Origin: Chloroflexi bacterium HGW-Chloroflexi-2
GTDB taxonomy: Bacteria > Chloroflexota > Anaerolineae > Anaerolineales > Anaerolineaceae
Assembly (NCBI GenBank): GCA_002840735.1
Contig: PHBY01000012.1
Span: 1-64,000 of the forward strand
Length of the DNA stretch: 64,000 bases
Direction of reading: 5' to 3'
Shown here piece after piece: positions 1 through 8,223 of the stretch (position 1 is the stretch's first letter; each line of letters opens with the position of its first letter). Position numbers and translations under genes: made by a program. The notes below the pieces were generated by a model, which ran no database searches, was not told the DNA's origin, and saw only the letters and a program-made list of their open reading frames with translations.

Positions 1-110
1 CCACAGGTTAAAACCTGTGTCTGCCAAAATCAAACCGATTGAAATCGGTTGCCATCCCCAACCATCTTGAGATGGTTTGAATCTTGACAGCCTGTGGTTG
101 AAACCACAGG
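1..110. repeat. Composite palindromic repeat, copy 1
   Basis: Two linked hairpins are visible. Bases 1-20 pair as a variable-arm hairpin centred on GGTTAAAACC. Bases 33-50 read AACCGATTGAAATCGGTT, with 8-bp perfect arms around a GA loop. A third hairpin, CCTGTGGTT-GA-AACCACAGG, lies at 91-110. The same arrangement (variable hairpin, about 10 bases, then the fixed AACCGATT hairpin) recurs at 14.68-15.07 kb and 31.46-31.51 kb. No coding potential is seen. This looks like a REP/MITE-like dispersed element. Confidence 0.8.
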
Positions 111-272
111 TGTCATTCCACCACGGCATCATCCACGGGCGGGTCTTATCATGCCCATTGGGTATGGACCCGCACCCTACGACGCACATCCGGTCCCCGG
201 TCAGCTGTCAGCCTTGATTATTTCCCTGTCCACTAGTCAACTATGGACGGTCAACGGTCATCCCGTCCCCCG
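111..272. other. Intergenic, low-complexity dispersed repeat
   Basis: No gene is seen. The stretch carries GTCAGCTGTCAG, GTCAACTATGG and CCCGTCCCCCGTCAGCC-like words. The same vocabulary recurs at 4.05-4.11, 12.83-12.88, 13.11-13.18 and 31.35-31.57 kb. It also has one TCATGCCCATTGGGTATG palindrome of the type seen at 31.7 kb. Confidence 0.5.
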
Positions 273-683
273 TCAGCCACGAGCCAATTGAGCAAAGATC
301 ATCACATCCACGCCAAACGGATCGGTCACCGGGAAGATACGCACCGGGGTATACATGAGCTGGTCCGAAGGTGAGGGTCCACTGGCGCCGGCTGCGATGA
401 AGACGCTCTGTAGTGCCTCGGCTTCCTGGACCGTTTCCAGCTCAAAGCTGATTTCCACATTTTGCGGGTTACCCTGCTTCCCTCGCAGGAATGTCAACCA
501 CCCGGCACCAATCCGCCAACCACGAGTGCTGTCCCCTTCCTGATAGCCGGCCGGTCCCAGGACCTGCTGGTAAAAAGCGACAGCTGCTTCGAAATCCTGG
601 TAATAGAGGGTTATGCCAAAAGAACCTGTATACTTAAAGCGTGCTTCCGGTTGTGGATTCAGAATCTGCCTTATGGTACTCAT
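273..683 (-). CDS. VOC/glyoxalase-fold protein
   Basis: A 136-residue protein with the single-module glyoxalase/bleomycin-resistance look. A beta-alpha start (GITLYYQDFEAAVAFYQQVLG) is followed by a second half ending TDPFGVDVMIFAQL, where the family has PFG and a strand. Many VOC proteins of this size are uncharacterised; metal-dependent lyase or dioxygenase activity is possible but no substrate can be named. I chose ATG at 683 rather than TTG at 686; no strong Shine-Dalgarno is visible for either. The gene stands alone, convergent with the repeats to its left and divergent from the LRR gene. Confidence 0.75.
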   Translation of the reverse strand: MSTIRQILNPQPEARFKYTGSFGITLYYQDFEAAVAFYQQVLGPAGYQEGDSTRGWRIGAGWLTFLRGKQGNPQNVEISFELETVQEAEALQSVFIAAGASGPSPSDQLMYTPVRIFPVTDPFGVDVMIFAQLARG

Positions 684-776
684 CAAAGTCCATGTCTTGC
701 TCCTCGACTCGAAAACTCCATATACATTGTAGCGAAGATTCTATAGATATGCCTAGAAAATACACCCTTTGCCTTA

Positions 777-806
777 TTGGTATTTTGGGGGTTTTTTTAA
801 TATACT
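777..806 (+). promoter_or_regulatory. Candidate promoter of LRR gene
   Basis: TTGGTA at 777-782 and TATACT at 801-806 are separated by 18 bp. They lie about 30 bases before the LRR start codon. The TATACT -10 matches those of other accessory genes in this window (4142, 8218, 13216). Confidence 0.5.
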
Positions 807-836
807 AAGAGTACCTTTCTCTGGCAGTCTCATCCA

Positions 837-1820
837 ATGAAAAAATTTCTACTCTATTTACTCGCTCTTTGCCTTCTGACTACCTGCCTGGTGCCGGGTT
901 CTGGCCGCATTGTCCAGGCGCAGGCTGAATTCCCCTTGCCGGATGGTGAAATCATGCCGAGTTCCGACGTAGATGTGGAAATCCAAACCCTGGCGGATGT
1001 GGAGTCCTTCAATTGCTCAGATGTGACGGATGTGTCCGTGAGTGAGTGCGAGGCTCTGGTGGCATTTTATTTGAGCACCAATGGGGCTGGGTGGTCATAC
1101 AATACCAATTGGCTGGAGAGCTCCACTGTCGGCACCTGGTTTGGCGTGACAGTTGAAGAAAGACATGTCACCATTCTGTCTTTATACAGTAAAAACCTGA
1201 CCGGTACGATCCCCGAAGAGATCGGCCAGCTACCCTATCTTGAATTATTAGAGCTCGCTGGCAACCAATTGACCGGGCCAATCCCGGAATCTCTGGGAAA
1301 CCTGACTTATCTTGTAGAAGCTTGCCTGACGAATAATTTGATAACCGGTCCGATCCCGGATACGTTAGGAGGGATGTCTTCCCTGCTTAAACTTTCATTT
1401 AATGATAATTTGATAGAAGGAGAAATCCCCGCATCTCTAGGGAATATATCTACGCTAACAAAATTTTCGTTGGGCAATAACCGATTAACCGGAACCATTC
1501 CGGATTCATTGGGTCAATTAATAAACGTAGATAGGTTAGAAGTATATAAAAATAATTTAAGTGGCGAGTTGCCCGAATCTCTGGGAAATCTCACGCTTCT
1601 GAAAGAATTCATAATTTTTGAGAATTCGTTTAGTGGCAGCATTCCGATTAGTTATACCAATCTGACGAGCGTGACCGCGTTCTACTTCTTCAACACCCAA
1701 TTGTGTGAACCAACCACCCCAGAGTTTCTTGCCTGGAAAGCCCTGGTGGGCGCAGGCTGGCACGGCAACGACCAGATCTGCATGGATTTTCACCATTATC
1801 TGCCTATCATTTACCGGTAG
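837..1820 (+). CDS. Exported leucine-rich repeat protein
   Basis: A 327-residue protein with a signal peptide (about residues 1-29, hydrophobic core LLYLLALCLLTTCLVPG). Next comes a cap resembling the plant LRR N-terminal domain (ALVAFYLSTNG..W..NTNWL). About seven plant-type 24-residue repeats follow, of the form LTGxIPxxLGNLxxLxxLxLxxN, roughly residues 110-280. The tail ends HHYLPIIYR. LRR solenoids bind proteins or glycans, so an extracellular recognition role is inferred. The YLPIIYR-like end resembles C-termini I recall on many Anaerolineae exported proteins and may be a sorting signal. No clear Shine-Dalgarno precedes the ATG. Some codons in 1500-1620 look AT-rich relative to the flanks. 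Confidence 0.85.
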   Translation: MKKFLLYLLALCLLTTCLVPGSGRIVQAQAEFPLPDGEIMPSSDVDVEIQTLADVESFNCSDVTDVSVSECEALVAFYLSTNGAGWSYNTNWLESSTVGTWFGVTVEERHVTILSLYSKNLTGTIPEEIGQLPYLELLELAGNQLTGPIPESLGNLTYLVEACLTNNLITGPIPDTLGGMSSLLKLSFNDNLIEGEIPASLGNISTLTKFSLGNNRLTGTIPDSLGQLINVDRLEVYKNNLSGELPESLGNLTLLKEFIIFENSFSGSIPISYTNLTSVTAFYFFNTQLCEPTTPEFLAWKALVGAGWHGNDQICMDFHHYLPIIYR

Positions 1821-1873
1821 GGGCAATCACAATATCCAAAGGGCATACTATACCCTTAGGGTATGTTCCGGGG

Positions 1874-2110
1874 ATTGCCCCTCCTCAAATTTCTAACCTG
1901 TTTTGTCCCGTAATAATTGCTGTAATCTCTTCAACAAGCGTTTGGGCAATTAACCGCTTGTTCTGCTTGCTTTTTGGAAATTAATCCAGCAACTTCGTAG
2001 ATGACCTTGTCTCTTTTTCGACGCATCTGATCAATAAGCCGAACGTGATTAGAAAATTCTTTGCCTAATCTTTCTTTGATAAAAACAATAAAAGTGCTTT
2101 GCTCCTGGCG
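1874..2110 (-). pseudogene. Remnant of a HEPN-protein gene 3' end
   Basis: On the minus strand this aligns by eye, base for base over long stretches, with the 3' part of the HEPN gene at 15109-15310 and its downstream flank. Shared words include GATTGCCCCT(A/C)CTCAAATTTC, TTAACCGCTTGTTCTGCTT, TTGGAAATTAATCCAGCAA and CTTTTTCGACGCATCTGATCA. Small deletions break the reading frame, and only about the last 65 codons are represented. It is a decayed duplicate, lying about 13.2 kb from its source. Its far end runs straight into the kelch fragment. Confidence 0.8.
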
Positions 2111-2116
2111 TTGTGC

Positions 2117-2636
2117 TATCTGGATTTATAAACCAACTGAAATGCAGCCGTCAGTTAGCCCTCATGGTCGCGATAGCCACCTGATGACATATGATGTAAA
2201 GGCAGACCGGATTCTCACTTTTGGTGGAGATATTACTTCAGATAACCTGATTGATGAAAGTTTATGGTCTTACGATTTTAATGCTGACTCCTGGCAAGAG
2301 TTAAAACCGGATGAGGCATCACACCCCTTGTCCCGCTTTTATTCCTCCCTGGCTTACGATACAGATTCTGACCGGACCATCCTTTTCGGAGGTTTACAAC
2401 TAGGCAAAGATTACGGAACCTGGGCGTATGACTATAACACCAATACATGGCAGGACATGAAACCCGCTGAAGATCCAGGACATGTTCAAAATCATTATCT
2501 GGCGTATATTTCATCAATAGACCGGGTGTTTCTCTTTGGCGGTGATGTCTGTGTCAAAAACTGTAATTTATCAAATGAAATCTGGGTTTATGATTTCAAC
2601 GCTAACACCTGGGAGAAAATAATTCCCCTTCCATAA
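2117..2636 (+). pseudogene. 5'-truncated kelch-repeat gene (three blades)
   Basis: Homology to the intact kelch gene downstream begins at IWIYKPTEMQP (about 2117) and continues through three blades with the GTWAYDYNTNTW and SDRTILFGG signatures. It ends NEIWVYDFNANTWEKIIPLP, matching the real C-terminus of the neighbour. The signal peptide and first three blades are missing. The open frame can be extended back to 2061, but those codons come from the HEPN remnant. An internal ATG at 2142 exists without a good ribosome site. I call it a truncated paralogue created by recombination; a cytoplasmic half-propeller product cannot be excluded. Confidence 0.7.
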
Positions 2637-2707
2637 CTACTGTATTGCACAATTATTAAAATTACGAGTGTCAAATCTTATTAATCATCAAAAGCAGATT
2701 GTGCAAA

Positions 2708-2729
2708 TAACAGAATTTCCTTTCTGTTA
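2708..2729. terminator. Small inverted repeat after kelch fragment
   Basis: TAACAGAA (2708-2715) and TTCTGTTA (2722-2729) form 8-bp arms around a 6-base spacer. No long T-tract follows, so it is at best a weak terminator or a protein-binding site. Confidence 0.35.
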
Positions 2730-2737
2730 ATGATCCT

Positions 2738-2779
2738 TGATCATTAAATGATACAAAAATGATAGCCACGATGTAAAGT
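2738..2779 (+). promoter_or_regulatory. Triple 11-bp direct repeat operator, kelch promoter
   Basis: TGAT starts recur at 2738, 2749 and 2760, exactly 11 bp apart. The units are TGATCAT, TGATACA and TGATAGC. Seven bases after the last unit comes TAAAGT (2774-2779) in the -10 position. The same array with the same 7-bp gap is found at 7546-7587. Streptomyces SARP (BTAD-family) regulators are known to bind heptameric direct repeats with 11-bp periodicity just upstream of the -10. Because two BTAD regulators sit beside these sites, I infer that these are their operators. Confidence 0.65.
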
Positions 2780-2904
2780 GTATTTAATCTTGGCGCGATA
2801 TTGTATTGCACCATTTTAAAACAGTTAAACCAGGTTTCGATTGAAGCATTCGATAATCAACCTGGAATCGTTAATTAATGTCATTTATTAAAGGAGAGAA
2901 TAAA

Positions 2905-3957
2905 ATGAAACACAATAAACGCATTTCCATCGTGGTTGTTCTTTTGATGATCGGAATCATGATTGTTGGCACTGTTGCAGCAGAAAGCTTGCTCCCTTCT
3001 CCGCGGGGGTATGTTTCGATGGCTTATGACAATCAATCGAAGCAAATCGTCCTGTTTGGCGGTCAGACCGGGCCGTGGCCTCTTAGAACCTCCATCAATG
3101 GGGAAACCTGGGCTTATAACGTGAAAAACAATACCTGGGCGCAGATGTTTCCAAAGAAGAAACCAAATGATAAAGCGGCAGCCTCATTAGCGTACGATAC
3201 AAAATCGGACCGGGTCATCATGTTCGGTGGGGGTAATACAGGGTTATTGGGGTTTATGACAAGTGAAACATGGGCTTATAACTATAATGCCAACACCTGG
3301 AAAAAAATGGCGTATGGTCCAATGGATTATCTCGGCGCCCGCCTGGTTTATGATTCCAATTCGGATCGCATGATTCTGTTTGGCGGATTGAATGTGTTGG
3401 ATTGGTATCTTCAAGATGGCACCTGGGTTTATGACGACGACACAAATACCTGGACAGAGATGAATCCGGCGGTCAGCCCTCCCGGACGAAACTACCAGGC
3501 TATGACCTATGATTCCAAAACAGATCGGGTACTCACCTGGGGAGGAATGTATATTGATGAATCCCCGCTACCTGAAAGCATGTGGGCCTATGATTACAAC
3601 ACAGATACCTGGGTGGAGTTCCCCGCGGTAGGTACTTATCCCCATAGCCGGGATTATGCCGCCATGGTTTATGATTCAGAGTCGGACCGTACAATCCTGT
3701 TCGGAGGAGTCCCAATCGCATATCCTGAAGAAGGGGTGGGAACCTGGGCTTATGATTACAATACACACACCTGGGAACAGATGAATCCTGATCCGGAACC
3801 CCCCTTCGTTTCACGCCACGCGATGGTGTACAGCGAGGCTACCGATCGGGTGATCCTTTTTGGTGGCGAGACAGACGATGGCGTTCTATTCACTTACACA
3901 AATGCTATCTGGGCTTACGACTTTAACACCAATACTTGGACGGACCTGACGCCGTAA
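2905..3957 (+). CDS. Exported six-bladed kelch-repeat protein
   Basis: A 350-residue protein starting at ATG 2905, seven bases after AAGGAGA; an upstream in-frame ATG at 2878 has no such site. A signal peptide (about residues 1-27, IVVVLLMIGIMIVGTVAAES) precedes six galactose-oxidase-type kelch blades. Each has the pattern R..AMxYDSxSDRxILFGG followed by TWAYDYNTNTW. Six blades fill the whole mature chain, so this is a bare beta-propeller without a catalytic domain. A binding role outside the cell is inferred. The triple direct repeat at 2738-2766 suggests control by the adjacent BTAD regulators. A truncated paralogue lies immediately upstream. Confidence 0.88.
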   Translation: MKHNKRISIVVVLLMIGIMIVGTVAAESLLPSPRGYVSMAYDNQSKQIVLFGGQTGPWPLRTSINGETWAYNVKNNTWAQMFPKKKPNDKAAASLAYDTKSDRVIMFGGGNTGLLGFMTSETWAYNYNANTWKKMAYGPMDYLGARLVYDSNSDRMILFGGLNVLDWYLQDGTWVYDDDTNTWTEMNPAVSPPGRNYQAMTYDSKTDRVLTWGGMYIDESPLPESMWAYDYNTDTWVEFPAVGTYPHSRDYAAMVYDSESDRTILFGGVPIAYPEEGVGTWAYDYNTHTWEQMNPDPEPPFVSRHAMVYSEATDRVILFGGETDDGVLFTYTNAIWAYDFNTNTWTDLTP

Positions 3958-3973
3958 AGCATTCGCAGGAGAT

Positions 3974-4042
3974 GTAGGGTGCATCCGTGATGCACCAATT
4001 TTCCATTGAACAATATAGGGTGCGTCAGCGACGCCACCCTAC
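3974..4042. repeat. GTAGGGTG/CACCCTAC palindromic element, copy 1
   Basis: The element begins GTAGGGTGCATCCGTGATGC and ends GCGTCAGCGACGCCACCCTAC-like, with inverted ends. It is the same family as the tandem array at 12882-13097 and the copy at 17856-17909. The rest of 3958-4119 is low-complexity text (TGTCCACTACAGATTGTCAA, CCCCCGTCTTCTGTCC) shared with other intergenic regions. No gene is seen. Confidence 0.75.
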
Positions 4043-4119
4043 TTTTCCTGTCCACTACAGATTGTCAACATCCCCCATCCCCCGTCTTCTGTCCCCGGTC
4101 AGCTCTATGCAACTCCCTC

Positions 4120-4147
4120 TTTACCTTTTTTTAATTCTTGCTATACT
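4120..4147 (+). promoter_or_regulatory. Promoter of first BTAD regulator
   Basis: TTTACC (4120-4125) and TATACT (4142-4147) are separated by 16 bp. The surrounding text CCTCTTTACC...ATTCTTGCTATACT is nearly repeated upstream of the second BTAD gene (8191-8223). So are the downstream leader words AGGTTCATAAGTT and GATGAGCCTTGG/GTTGAGCCTTTA. The leader is about 190 bases long. Confidence 0.6.
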
Positions 4148-4341
4148 AGAAATTAAATGGATCTCGCTTTTTTGCCGAATTCCTGACCTCATTCAACGAA
4201 TCCGGAAACAAAGGTTCATAAGTTGTTGAGACGCTAATTCACCCATCCCCTATCGCGGTAAATCCTGATGAGCCTTGGAAAGGATGGGTATATTAATGGT
4301 TTTTGGGATTCTCCGGGTGTTTGGTGTTGGGGATGGTTGTC

Positions 4342-7300
4342 ATGAATGATCATGCCCGTTCAGCTTTGCAGACCAATAAGGAGCTTGCTTCCCATTCGCC
4401 TTCAACACTGTATATCTCCTTATTAGGTGGATTCCATCTGGTCTACGGAGTCCATACCCTCTCAGCCGATCAGATCCACCTGCACAAAGCCCGTGACATG
4501 CTTAAACTATTGGCACTCTCCCCCAACCAGCGTCTCCATCGCGAAGAATTGCTTGAAATGCTTTGGCCCGAGCACGCTCCCCAACAAGCAGCCCATAATC
4601 TCAGCCAGACTCTGTATACCTTGCGACCTAAACTTAAAGCTTTGGATGCTTCGATCCGTCTGGATTTTGAGGATGAGTGTCTGAACCTTAAAGCCCCAGA
4701 CGGTATTACCTCGGATGTAGAAGACTTCGAACAGGCCGCTCGCTCTGTGCTCGGTTATACCGGTCGTATCAGCACCCAGACTACTGCCAATTGTCACGAA
4801 GCCATTTTGAAATACACAGGCGATCTCCTCCCGGAGGATGGTCCTTCCGATCTCTTTTACCAGCGCCGTGAGCAGTTGCGTCAGATGTACCTCGATTTGC
4901 TTATGCTTTTTGCCCATTACAATCTGGAATTAAAAGTCTATCTCCCGGCCATCGATGCGCTCCAGCAGGTGATTGCTGCTGATCCCGCCCACGAGGAAGC
5001 ACATACGTGTTTGATGCGCGCTTATGCCCTCAACGGTCAACGTCAGGCGGCCTTGCGCCAATTCCAGATCCTCACAGAAGTGCTCCAACGCGAGTTGGAT
5101 GTGGAACCCTCTCCAGAATGCACCTCTTTGCGCGATCGGATTCTTAATGGAGAACTGGTCGCAAAGCCCAGCCCTGCCTTACAGGAGTGGTTGGTTCGAC
5201 CCCGTCATAATCTGCCTTCCCTCGTGAGCAGTTTCATTGGGCGCGATGCTGAATTCATGCAAGTGCGCGATCTGGTTCAATCCCATCGCCTGGTTACGCT
5301 GATCGGCGCTGGTGGGGTTGGGAAGACCCGCCTGGCATTCAGGGTCGCGGAAGGTTTACTGGACGAATTTCAACAAGGGGTGTACTGGGTGGAATTGGCA
5401 TCCCTCTCCAATCCGGATATGTTGGCGAGCGCAATTCTCGATGTTTTCCGTCTACCCGAGCAAGACGGATGCAGTGAGATGGATCTGCTGTTGAATTTCC
5501 TGCGAGATCGCGACCTACTCGTGCTCCTGGATAACTGCGAGCATCTCCTTAATGGTTGCCCTGCGCTTGTGGATTTGCTCCTGAATACCTGCCCCTCATT
5601 GCACATTCTGATTACCAGCCGGGTGCGCTTGAATCTGCCGGGTGAGGTCACTTATTATGTTCCTTCTTTGAATACTCCGGATCATTCGCAATCAATCCCA
5701 TTAACCGATATCGCCCAATATGATGCCGTTCAACTGTTTGTCGAGCGATCTGCCAGTTTCTGCCCTGGGTTCGCGCTCTCCATGGCCAACGCCTGCTCTG
5801 TGACGCAAATCTGCCAGCGCCTGGATGGTATCCCCCTGGCGCTGGAACTGGCTGCAGCCCGTACGCGCATACTGACGGTGGAACAGCTTGCCTCCAAACT
5901 CGATGATGTGTTTCACCTTTTGATCGGCGGTAGCCAGGCTGCATTGCCACGCCATCGCACCCTGCAGGCTTCCTTTGAGTGGAGTTATGCTTTGCTTTCC
6001 AAACAGGAACAGATTTTACTACAACGCTTATCCGTATTTGCCGGAGGATGTACGCTGGAAGCAGCGGAGGCTGTTTGTGCCGGAGAAGAGATTGAAGCTT
6101 TTGAGGTACTGGATTTGTTGTCCTGTCTGGCGGATCAATCGTTAATCTATGTTAAACACCTCTCCGAGGGAGAGTCGCGTTACTATCTACTGGAAACCAT
6201 CCGCCAGTTTGCGCATCAACGCCTGCAGGAAAGTGGTGCATTACCCAGGCTTCATCAACGTCACCTGGTTTACTTTCTCCAGCTGGCGGAAGAAGGAGAT
6301 CAGCAGATACGTGGACCACAACAGTTGATCTGGATAAAGCTTTTGGAGAAGGAGAAAAATAATTTTACGATTGCCATCGAGAGAGCTTTTGAATCATCCA
6401 CCAATTTAGAGGTGGGCGTGCAGCTGATTTGTGCATTAACCTGGTTCAGGTACCGAACTGGGGACTTCAATCTACAATTAAATTTTATTCAAAAAGCCTT
6501 GTTCATTGGGAAAGAAAATATTTCCACTTATACCCAGGCAAAGCTTCTTTTCCATGTTGGTTTTTCATCGAATTGGTTGGGGAGGTGTCTATTAGGAGAA
6601 GAAATCGCGACCCTTCTCGAAAAAAGTATAACGATCTGGAAAGAATTAGGGCCAAAGTATGTGTTGGAAGAATCTCAAAGCAAGTTGATTTTAGGATTCA
6701 ATTATTTGTTTCTATTTATGAACAGCGGCCAGGGAAGCCAATTAATCAAGGAGAGTATAAGTGTTTTTCAAAAAGCAGATAATGTTTGGTGGCATGCCTA
6801 TGCTTTAAATTTATTATTAACGACAGATCTTATGGACAGAGATGCAGAGGCTGCTTTATCAATCCTCCAGAAAGAAACTATTCTCTGGCAAAAAACTGGT
6901 GATCTTTGGGGACAGGCACTGTCAATATGGGATTACGGTTTGTTTTATTTGATCCATGGGGATTTTGTGAAAGCTCAGGGATATCTCCAAAAAAGTCTGG
7001 AAATATTCACAAAATTCGGCTCGATCAGTATTACGTGCCGGATCATGAGAGAATTGGGAAAGATAGCCTATACGCTACATGAATATGACCAGGCAAAAGC
7101 ATATTTGGAAAACAGCTATCTTCTGGCAAAGGAGGTTGGATATTATGACACCTGTGCATCCATCCAATGTGTTCAGGGATTTTTTTCAATTCACAAACAA
7201 GATATCAAAAATGCTGAATTGCTTCTTTCGGAGGCTTTAAGAAACGCACAAAAGTTGGCTAATATCGACATTCTTATTCATTGTATTGCTGGATTTGCTG

Positions 7301-7548
7301 CCATCAACCTGCTTTGTAAACAATTGGATATTGCTGTCCAATTATTCAGTGTCTGTGACGCTCATTTGGATGCTATTCGGAGCCCTGCTACGCCTTACAA
7401 AAGCATTGATATTGATCCTTACGTGGAACAATGTCGACAACAACTTGAAATAGATGTCTTTGATCAAGCCTGGGCGGAAGGCAGCGCTCTGTCTCTCGAT
7501 CAAGCCGTACAAATCGTTCAGGAATCGTTGAATCTCATTCCCCACTGA
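4342..7548 (+). CDS. AfsR-like BTAD regulator with NB-ARC ATPase and TPR
   Basis: A 1068-residue cytoplasmic regulator. In order it has a winged-helix domain (about 23-97, HKARDMLKLLALSPNQRLHREEL), the BTAD helical domain (about 105-255), and an NB-ARC/STAND ATPase. The ATPase has Walker A GAGGVGKTRL near 322, Walker B LLVLLDNCEHLL near 392 and the arginine-bearing ILITSRVRLNL near 421. A TPR-like helical C-terminus occupies about 650-1060. Family knowledge: the TPR sensor unlocks ATP-driven oligomerisation and the wHTH-BTAD half binds direct repeats at promoters. ATG 4342 follows GGGGATGG; the second paralogue has the same start context. Other starts (4303) are possible. The likely target sites flank the gene at 2738 and 7546. 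Confidence 0.9.
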   Translation: MNDHARSALQTNKELASHSPSTLYISLLGGFHLVYGVHTLSADQIHLHKARDMLKLLALSPNQRLHREELLEMLWPEHAPQQAAHNLSQTLYTLRPKLKALDASIRLDFEDECLNLKAPDGITSDVEDFEQAARSVLGYTGRISTQTTANCHEAILKYTGDLLPEDGPSDLFYQRREQLRQMYLDLLMLFAHYNLELKVYLPAIDALQQVIAADPAHEEAHTCLMRAYALNGQRQAALRQFQILTEVLQRELDVEPSPECTSLRDRILNGELVAKPSPALQEWLVRPRHNLPSLVSSFIGRDAEFMQVRDLVQSHRLVTLIGAGGVGKTRLAFRVAEGLLDEFQQGVYWVELASLSNPDMLASAILDVFRLPEQDGCSEMDLLLNFLRDRDLLVLLDNCEHLLNGCPALVDLLLNTCPSLHILITSRVRLNLPGEVTYYVPSLNTPDHSQSIPLTDIAQYDAVQLFVERSASFCPGFALSMANACSVTQICQRLDGIPLALELAAARTRILTVEQLASKLDDVFHLLIGGSQAALPRHRTLQASFEWSYALLSKQEQILLQRLSVFAGGCTLEAAEAVCAGEEIEAFEVLDLLSCLADQSLIYVKHLSEGESRYYLLETIRQFAHQRLQESGALPRLHQRHLVYFLQLAEEGDQQIRGPQQLIWIKLLEKEKNNFTIAIERAFESSTNLEVGVQLICALTWFRYRTGDFNLQLNFIQKALFIGKENISTYTQAKLLFHVGFSSNWLGRCLLGEEIATLLEKSITIWKELGPKYVLEESQSKLILGFNYLFLFMNSGQGSQLIKESISVFQKADNVWWHAYALNLLLTTDLMDRDAEAALSILQKETILWQKTGDLWGQALSIWDYGLFYLIHGDFVKAQGYLQKSLEIFTKFGSISITCRIMRELGKIAYTLHEYDQAKAYLENSYLLAKEVGYYDTCASIQCVQGFFSIHKQDIKNAELLLSEALRNAQKLANIDILIHCIAGFAAINLLCKQLDIAVQLFSVCDAHLDAIRSPATPYKSIDIDPYVEQCRQQLEIDVFDQAWAEGSALSLDQAVQIVQESLNLIPH

Positions 7549-7587
7549 TCAAAAAATGATACAAAAATGATAGCCTATCATTAGAAT
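7546..7587 (+). promoter_or_regulatory. Triple 11-bp direct repeat operator, second copy
   Basis: TGAT starts recur at 7546, 7557 and 7568 (units TGATCAA, TGATACA, TGATAGC). After seven bases comes TAGAAT (7582-7587) as -10. The first unit uses the TGA stop codon of the preceding regulator. A 22-base stretch is identical to the kelch-promoter copy, and the unit-to-minus-10 spacing is the same. The downstream gene is the small ORF at 7811. The rest of 7588-7810 shows no further gene. Confidence 0.65.
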
Positions 7588-7810
7588 ATAAATAGTTACA
7601 AACCATTACTGACATTCGCTTCATCCATTGTTAGCAAGCATCAAATGGATCGCCAGGCAACCATAATGTCAACCATCTGAATCAGAAGCTTTTACTCCCT
7701 CAAACAATGGACGCAGAGGGTTCCTGTGTCACCCCCAAAGCACGGTTCCAGTGGACAGGATTAACGACAACAAGTTTGTACCCCTTTCTCAATCAAAAAA
7801 GGAGGTCGTG

Positions 7811-8032
7811 ATGTTCAACCCACTCAATAATATTGAAACCAGTTGGAGAATTTCAAACATGGATGATGAACATTTTTATAAAATGGGATTCTGGGCACCT
7901 CAAAAAAAGCAAAATCTCGTTGATCTGTGCCTGTTTGGATCATGCAAATTTTTAAAGCTCCTGGCAAAAATTCTCGAAACCCGCTATGAATTACGCTATC
8001 AGGTCCGGCAACACAAATACACTCACCCATAA
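7811..8032 (+). CDS. Small hypothetical protein, possibly BTAD-controlled
   Basis: A 73-residue protein of no recognised family: N-terminal MFNPLNNIETSWRISNMDDE, a middle GFWAPQKKQNLVDLCLFGS, and a basic C-terminal helix (LAKILETRYELRYQVRQHK). No signal peptide or membrane segment is convincing. It is listed because ATG 7811 is preceded by a very strong GGAGGT five bases upstream, and because the transcript from the direct-repeat promoter at 7546-7587 would reach it first. A longer in-frame start (7751) lacks a ribosome site. It might be a substrate, leader or target of the flanking regulators; nothing in the sequence decides. Confidence 0.5.
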   Translation: MFNPLNNIETSWRISNMDDEHFYKMGFWAPQKKQNLVDLCLFGSCKFLKLLAKILETRYELRYQVRQHKYTHP

Positions 8033-8066
8033 TCAATGCCACTCAATAAACATTTTCAAAAGGAGC

Positions 8067-8120
8067 GAAGCATGCGAACAGATCCCCGATCATCAACGGG
8101 CTCATTTGCTCGCATGCTTC
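8067..8120. repeat. GAAGCATGCGA inverted repeat
   Basis: GAAGCATGCGA (8067-8077) and TCGCATGCTTC (8110-8120) are perfect 11-bp arms. The same arms occur at 14561-14572 and 14604-14615, with single arms at about 14784 and 14946. An open frame starting at 8072 begins inside the left arm and is therefore not called as a gene. The rest of 8033-8194 is low-complexity intergenic text. Confidence 0.65.
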
Positions 8121-8194
8121 CCCTTGTGTTCCAACTAATTTTTCACGAACCTTCCGCATTGAGCCTTGAGCAGTCAGCCGTCAGCTATTCCCTC

Positions 8195-8223
8195 TTTACC
8201 TTTTTTTTCATTCTTGCTATACT
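8195..8223 (+). promoter_or_regulatory. Promoter of second BTAD regulator
   Basis: TTTACC (8195-8200) and TATACT (8218-8223) have a 17-bp spacer. The block is nearly the same as the promoter at 4120-4147, and the following 200-base leader is also conserved (AAGGTTCATAAGTT, GGGGATGGTTATCATGAA). Confidence 0.6.
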
